The notes under the pieces were generated by a model, which was given only the letters and a program-made list of their open reading frames with translations, was not told the DNA's origin and did no database searches. The translations under genes were made by a program, and so were the position numbers. Below, piece by piece: positions 7,302 to 9,662 of a DNA stretch of 9,662 bases (its first letter is position 1; each line of letters starts with the position of its first letter). The stretch spans positions 1,025,333 through 1,034,994 of the forward strand of contig CP070726.1 of the NCBI GenBank assembly GCA_020350865.1, written 5' to 3'. Source of the stretch: Thermoplasmata archaeon. GTDB lineage: Archaea > Thermoplasmatota > Thermoplasmata > GCA-020350865.

Positions 7302-7844
7302 CTAGTGCAAATCAACCTCCTTGACCACCACTATACCGCACTCGTTGCATATACCGGCCTGGTCAAGGGAGAACTCCCCTGTGAATTCCTGCAGGAAATT
7401 GTCGATAACATCCGGGATTTCATCCAATTCAGCCCTTTTGAGAAGCTCCTTGATTCTCTTCCGTCGGTTTGCCACGGCCGGTCCCTCGCCCTTCATGAAT
7501 ATCTCACCGACAATCACATCGTTGTAGTTACCTATTCTGCCGCCGTATTCCTCCCTGCACTCCTTCAGAATGCATTCCGTAAATTTCCCCGGTATCCTCT
7601 TCTCCTTGTATTTTGTCAGTTCCGTGGGGTCTATCCTGCTGAAACGCATATGGCAGTTCTTGCAGTAGTAAAAGTTTCTCTCCCTGACATCGAAATCGAA
7701 CCATATTCCCTTCTCGGACCCCTTCTCAGGTTTCAGCAGCATCTTCACATCGCCGTAATCCAGAGGATCCATTATCACCAGCAGCTTGTACTTTTTGGTC
7801 TCGCAGATGGGACACGTGTATGGCGTTTTTTTGGCTTTTGTCAT
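7302..7844 (-). CDS. Double zinc-ribbon protein, longer paralog (unknown function)
   Basis: 180 residues; family not recognised. It has four Cys pairs: C11-x2-C14 with C61-x2-C64 would make one zinc ribbon, and C91-x4-C96 with C166-x2-C169 a second. Compared with the gene just upstream it shares the architecture, a FYYCKNCHMRFSR-type knuckle and the C-terminal pattern GEFS-x-D-x-AGIC-x2-C ending KEVDLH, so the two are paralogs. Unique here is a basic helical insert (about 124-154, with NRRKRIKELLKRAEL) before the last Cys pair, which could bind nucleic acid. ATG 7844 starts 4 nt after the upstream TGA with no good ribosome-binding site of its own, so translational coupling is likely. Zinc binding is inferred from Cys spacing; DNA, RNA or protein binding is open. 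Confidence 0.8.
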   Translation of the reverse strand: MTKAKKTPYTCPICETKKYKLLVIMDPLDYGDVKMLLKPEKGSEKGIWFDFDVRERNFYYCKNCHMRFSRIDPTELTKYKEKRIPGKFTECILKECREEYGGRIGNYNDVIVGEIFMKGEGPAVANRRKRIKELLKRAELDEIPDVIDNFLQEFTGEFSLDQAGICNECGIVVVKEVDLH

Positions 7845-7848
7845 ACCA

Positions 7849-8328
7849 TCACTTCAAATCGATCTCCTTTGGACAAACGAAATTGCACTGGGTGCAGATC
7901 CCGGCATCATCGTATGAGAACTGTCCGGACACTATCTTGAATTTTATGGGTTTGTGCTTGCCATAAGTCAGGATTACATCTTCCGATCCCTCTTTCGGGT
8001 ATATCTTGGCCACCGGCACCTTACTGTACGTTTTCAGGGAGCCGTCGCAGTTTCCTGTGGGGCAGGGCGGGCCCACCTTCCTCTCCCGGCGGCGAAGCTT
8101 GGTCCTTTCAAACCTGGCTCTGCAGGATTCGTTGTAGCACAAAAAGAAATTGTTGTTTTTTGCCTTGCATTTGAACTCAAAGCCCACATCATCCATGGTA
8201 TTGAACTTGATATTCACACAACCGAAGTCCTTTTCCGTCCGAACTTCGATGAGGTCGCCTTCCTTGCAAACGGGGCAGCGGTACCCTGATCCCTTCACCG
8301 TCTTCAACCGCACCTTGGTCTTTTTCAT
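7849..8328 (-). CDS. Double zinc-ribbon protein, shorter paralog (unknown function)
   Basis: 159 residues; not recognised as a named family. Cys pairs are C18-x2-C21 with C64-x4-C69, and C89-x4-C94 with C145-x2-C148; C37, C54 and C152 are extra. A strongly basic stretch lies between the two ribbons (FERTKLRRRERK, 73-84), a plausible nucleic-acid contact. The C-terminal GQFSYDDAGICTQC...KEIDLK matches the next gene, showing a tandem duplication. The start is ATG 8328: it has no Shine-Dalgarno but sits about 26 nt from the centre of a clean TTTATATA box, so the mRNA is probably leaderless. It is first in a two-gene unit and divergent from the YgiT-AbrB gene, a natural candidate for its regulator. 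Possible roles include transcription or RNA-processing accessory factor; the sequence does not decide. Confidence 0.82.
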   Translation of the reverse strand: MKKTKVRLKTVKGSGYRCPVCKEGDLIEVRTEKDFGCVNIKFNTMDDVGFEFKCKAKNNNFFLCYNESCRARFERTKLRRRERKVGPPCPTGNCDGSLKTYSKVPVAKIYPKEGSEDVILTYGKHKPIKFKIVSGQFSYDDAGICTQCNFVCPKEIDLK

Positions 8329-8350
8329 CAGGACACGAATATAATAGTCA

Positions 8351-8358
8351 TATATAAA
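8351..8358 (-). promoter_or_regulatory. TATA box of the double zinc-ribbon operon
   Basis: A clean TTTATATA on the minus strand with a purine-rich AAGAAGA just upstream that could serve as the TFB-recognition element. Its centre is about 26 nt from ATG 8328, and there is no Shine-Dalgarno, so a leaderless mRNA is predicted. Confidence 0.65.
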
Positions 8359-8380
8359 TATCTTCTTGTCAGCTGTGAAA

Positions 8381-8401
8381 GCTTATTATGGGCCCTAAAG
8401 C
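8381..8401. promoter_or_regulatory. Candidate operator between divergent promoters
   Basis: GCTT-N5-GGGCCC-N2-AAGC: a GGGCCC palindrome (8390-8395) inside GCTT/AAGC arms, with AAGCTT (8379-8384) overlapping the left arm. It lies between the two TATA boxes, about 60 bp from each start codon, where a dimeric AbrB-type protein could bind. The symmetry is imperfect and the role is inferred from position only. Confidence 0.25.
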
Positions 8402-8425
8402 CTCAAAATTATTTAATACATGGAG

Positions 8426-8432
8426 TTATATA
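8426..8432 (+). promoter_or_regulatory. TATA box of the YgiT-AbrB gene
   Basis: TTATATA, centred about 8429, puts initiation at about 8455-8458, coincident with the GTG/ATG start codons; a leaderless message is predicted. It is divergent from the zinc-ribbon promoter, with the two TATA boxes about 68 bp apart. Confidence 0.6.
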
Positions 8433-8457
8433 GGAAGATAACCACAAAACCTTAGTG

Positions 8458-8805
8458 ATGTATATGGATAAAATATTGCCCAATAAATGCAGATGCGGGG
8501 GGACAATGAAGGAGACCCTGGATGAAATCGAGTTCTTTGGAATCGATTTCGGGATCAAGAAGATCGAGATGTGCACGGGATGCGGCGACAAATACATTTC
8601 CGATGAAGTTTACGAAGAGGTTGAAAAGAAGGCCAGGGAGCTGGGCCTGTTCGGATTGGAGCGAAAAGTCAAGGTGACGAAATCGGGCAACTCCCTGGTC
8701 CTGCGCCTGCCGCCCGACATCGTTAAATTCGCCGGCATAAAATACAAGGACATACTGAGTATCCTCCCCATCGAGAAGGGAAGATTCGAGATAAAGGTCC
8801 TCTGA
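8458..8805 (+). CDS. YgiT-type zinc finger plus AbrB/MazE DNA-binding protein (orphan antitoxin-like regulator)
   Basis: A 115-residue two-domain protein. The N-terminal zinc finger has C11-x-C13 and C39-x2-C42 (CRCGG and CTGCG), the layout of YgiT/MqsA-type antitoxins. A short helical linker (about 48-65) follows, then a swapped-hairpin AbrB/MazE/SpoVT domain (about 69-115: VKVTKSGNSLVLRLPPDIV). AbrB domains bind DNA as dimers, and this combination is typical of antitoxin-like or autonomous transcription regulators. No toxin gene is adjacent, so it is an orphan here. A TTATATA box at 8426-8432 places initiation at about 8455-8458, so the message is probably leaderless; GTG 8455 and ATG 8464 are alternative starts in frame. 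It probably controls its own promoter and perhaps the divergent zinc-ribbon genes (inference). Confidence 0.88.
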   Translation: MYMDKILPNKCRCGGTMKETLDEIEFFGIDFGIKKIEMCTGCGDKYISDEVYEEVEKKARELGLFGLERKVKVTKSGNSLVLRLPPDIVKFAGIKYKDILSILPIEKGRFEIKVL

Positions 8806-8812
8806 GTTGCCC

Positions 8813-8878
8813 GGTAATTAACTTATCCCCCTTTCCAGGATTATTAAATCATTATATTGAACTTATAAGTTATTAACC
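8813..8878. repeat. Inverted repeat and 12-bp palindrome in the convergent spacer
   Basis: The arm at 8813-8826 pairs with 8865-8878 at 12 of 14 positions across a 38-nt loop. The right arm overlaps the perfect palindrome AACTTATAAGTT (8860-8871). It begins 7 nt after the YgiT-AbrB stop, so it may end that transcript. No T-run typical of archaeal termination follows closely. Confidence 0.4.
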
Positions 8879-8918
8879 TCCCAAACACGGTCCTAATTCA
8901 CATACAGCCAGTACCCTC

Positions 8919-8958
8919 GCCCATATGTTATATAAGCCAAATCACCGTGAATATGGGC
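8919..8958. repeat. 8-bp inverted repeat enclosing TTATATAA, next to the nrdJ stop
   Basis: GCCCATAT (8919-8926) and ATATGGGC (8951-8958) are exact inverse complements around a 24-nt loop that contains the palindromic TATA-like TTATATAA (8928-8935). The right arm ends 2 nt from the nrdJ stop codon. It could be a 3' hairpin of the nrdJ mRNA, or a stray promoter; no gene starts at the expected distance on either strand. Confidence 0.4.
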
Positions 8959-8960
8959 CC

Positions 8961-9662
8961 CTACCCGCACTTCGTGTACCCGCAGCTCCTGTTCAGGCAC
9001 TTGGCGCATCCTTCCTCGAATATCAGGGGTCCCCCGCAGTCGGGGCACACGCCCACGATATTGCCCGCATCCCTGTCCTCCACGAAATTGTCCAGGGTGG
9101 TGGCCTCCTCGATGATCTCCTCCTCCCCGATGTCCCTCTTCTTCTTTACATGCCGTTCAATGGCCTTGCATATCGCATCGGGGCAGGACAGCACGACACC
9201 TCCCTTGGCCAGGAGCGGTGCGGGGCATCTGATACCCCTGAGCTGCTTGAGAATGGCATCCGTATCCACACCGGCCCTAAGGGCCAGGGAGATGAGCCTG
9301 GACACGGCCTCGGACTGGGACATGGCGCAGCCTCCCGATTTACCCATCTGGGCAAAGATCTCGAACAGCCCCTGATCATCCTCGTTTATGGTGACATAGA
9401 GCCTGCCGCAGCCTGTTTCGATCCTCATGGTCGTGCCCTGCATCACCGAGGGCCTGGGTCGGGGCTTTATTGCCGGCAGTGCTTTTCCCTTGACAGTGCC
9501 GATGTTCAACACCTGCTTGTCTCGGCTTCCATCCCTGTAAACGGTGACGCCCTTGCATCCCAGCTCGTAGGCCAGCACGTATACCTTCTTGATATCCTTG
9601 GTTGTTGCCTTGTTGGGGAAGTTCACTGTCTTTGATACGGCGTTGTCCACATACTTCTGGAA
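8961..9662 (-). CDS. nrdJ: B12-dependent (class II) ribonucleotide reductase, C-terminal part (5' end beyond right edge)
   Basis: C-terminal 233 residues of the adenosylcobalamin-dependent ribonucleoside-diphosphate reductase, which makes deoxyribonucleotides with or without oxygen. The frame is open to the right edge, beginning FQKYVDNAVSKTVNFPN. The class II hallmark AYELGCKGVTVYRDGSRDKQ closes the catalytic barrel. The family's C-terminal extension follows, with MRIETGCGRLYVTINED and a GGCAMSQSEAVSRLISLALR segment. It ends in a Cys-rich tail (CPDCGGPL, then CAKC, SCGYTKC), the zinc/redox tail that re-reduces the active-site disulfide. The ending TKCG-stop is typical, so the 3' end is complete. 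It is convergent with the YgiT-AbrB gene across a 155-bp spacer. The promoter is outside the window, so no regulation can be read. Confidence 0.95.
   Translation of the reverse strand, partial: FQKYVDNAVSKTVNFPNKATTKDIKKVYVLAYELGCKGVTVYRDGSRDKQVLNIGTVKGKALPAIKPRPRPSVMQGTTMRIETGCGRLYVTINEDDQGLFEIFAQMGKSGGCAMSQSEAVSRLISLALRAGVDTDAILKQLRGIRCPAPLLAKGGVVLSCPDAICKAIERHVKKKRDIGEEEIIEEATTLDNFVEDRDAGNIVGVCPDCGGPLIFEEGCAKCLNRSCGYTKCG

Noticed and set aside
7305..7940. A 211-codon plus-strand open frame
   Set aside because: It is antisense to the zinc-ribbon pair, whose matching Cys motifs show that the minus strand is the coding one.
8925..9635. A 236-codon plus-strand open frame preceded by a TATA-like TTATATAA
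   Set aside because: It is antisense to the well-conserved nrdJ C-terminus; the product is low in recognisable features and its start lies upstream of where that box would initiate.
1..9662. CRISPR array, tRNA/rRNA genes or insertion sequence
   Set aside because: No regularly spaced repeats, tRNA-like cloverleaf, rRNA stretch, transposase or terminal inverted repeats were seen in any spacer.

Overview
The window looks like an archaeal chromosome segment, most likely from the Thermoplasmatota side of Euryarchaeota. It carries the archaeal exosome/SBDS/proteasome-alpha/RNase P gene cluster, a proteasome alpha subunit whose N-terminus closely resembles Thermoplasma PsmA as I remember it, a long glycosylation-rich surface protein with a calcium-binding thrombospondin-type-3 segment, several TATA-box promoters at leaderless spacing, and a B12-dependent ribonucleotide reductase. 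The lineage call is inferred from protein content, not from a marker gene tree.

Positions 1-3208 (minus strand) hold most of the classical exosome superoperon, in transcription order: RNase P protein Pop5, proteasome alpha subunit, SBDS ribosome-maturation factor, Rrp4 cap subunit, and the catalytic exosome subunit Rrp41, which runs off the left edge. Together these link tRNA 5' processing, protein turnover, 60S-type subunit maturation and 3' RNA decay. The usual Rpp30 gene is not immediately upstream of Pop5. A divergent surface-protein gene sits there instead.

Positions 3410-6061 (plus strand) encode an 883-residue predicted type I membrane protein: signal peptide, beta-sandwich-like domains, an FN3-like domain, a TSP3 calcium segment, a coiled coil of about 300 residues, one transmembrane helix and a proline-rich cytosolic tail. 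It has the only strong Shine-Dalgarno in the window. Its 3' end overlaps, tail to tail, an RmlD/MAT2B-like SDR reductase (6039-6968, minus), which sits directly behind a small winged-helix gene.

Positions 7302-8328 (minus) carry two adjacent paralogous proteins, each with two predicted zinc-binding knuckle pairs. I do not recognise the family, and this pair is the best candidate for something undescribed here. They are transcribed divergently from a YgiT-zinc-finger/AbrB regulator (8458-8805, plus), and both promoters look leaderless. A 155-bp convergent spacer with palindromes separates the regulator from the C-terminal part of a class II ribonucleotide reductase (8961-9662, minus, cut by the right edge). 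No gene-free stretch exceeds 300 bases. I saw no rRNA, tRNA, CRISPR array, transposase or origin.
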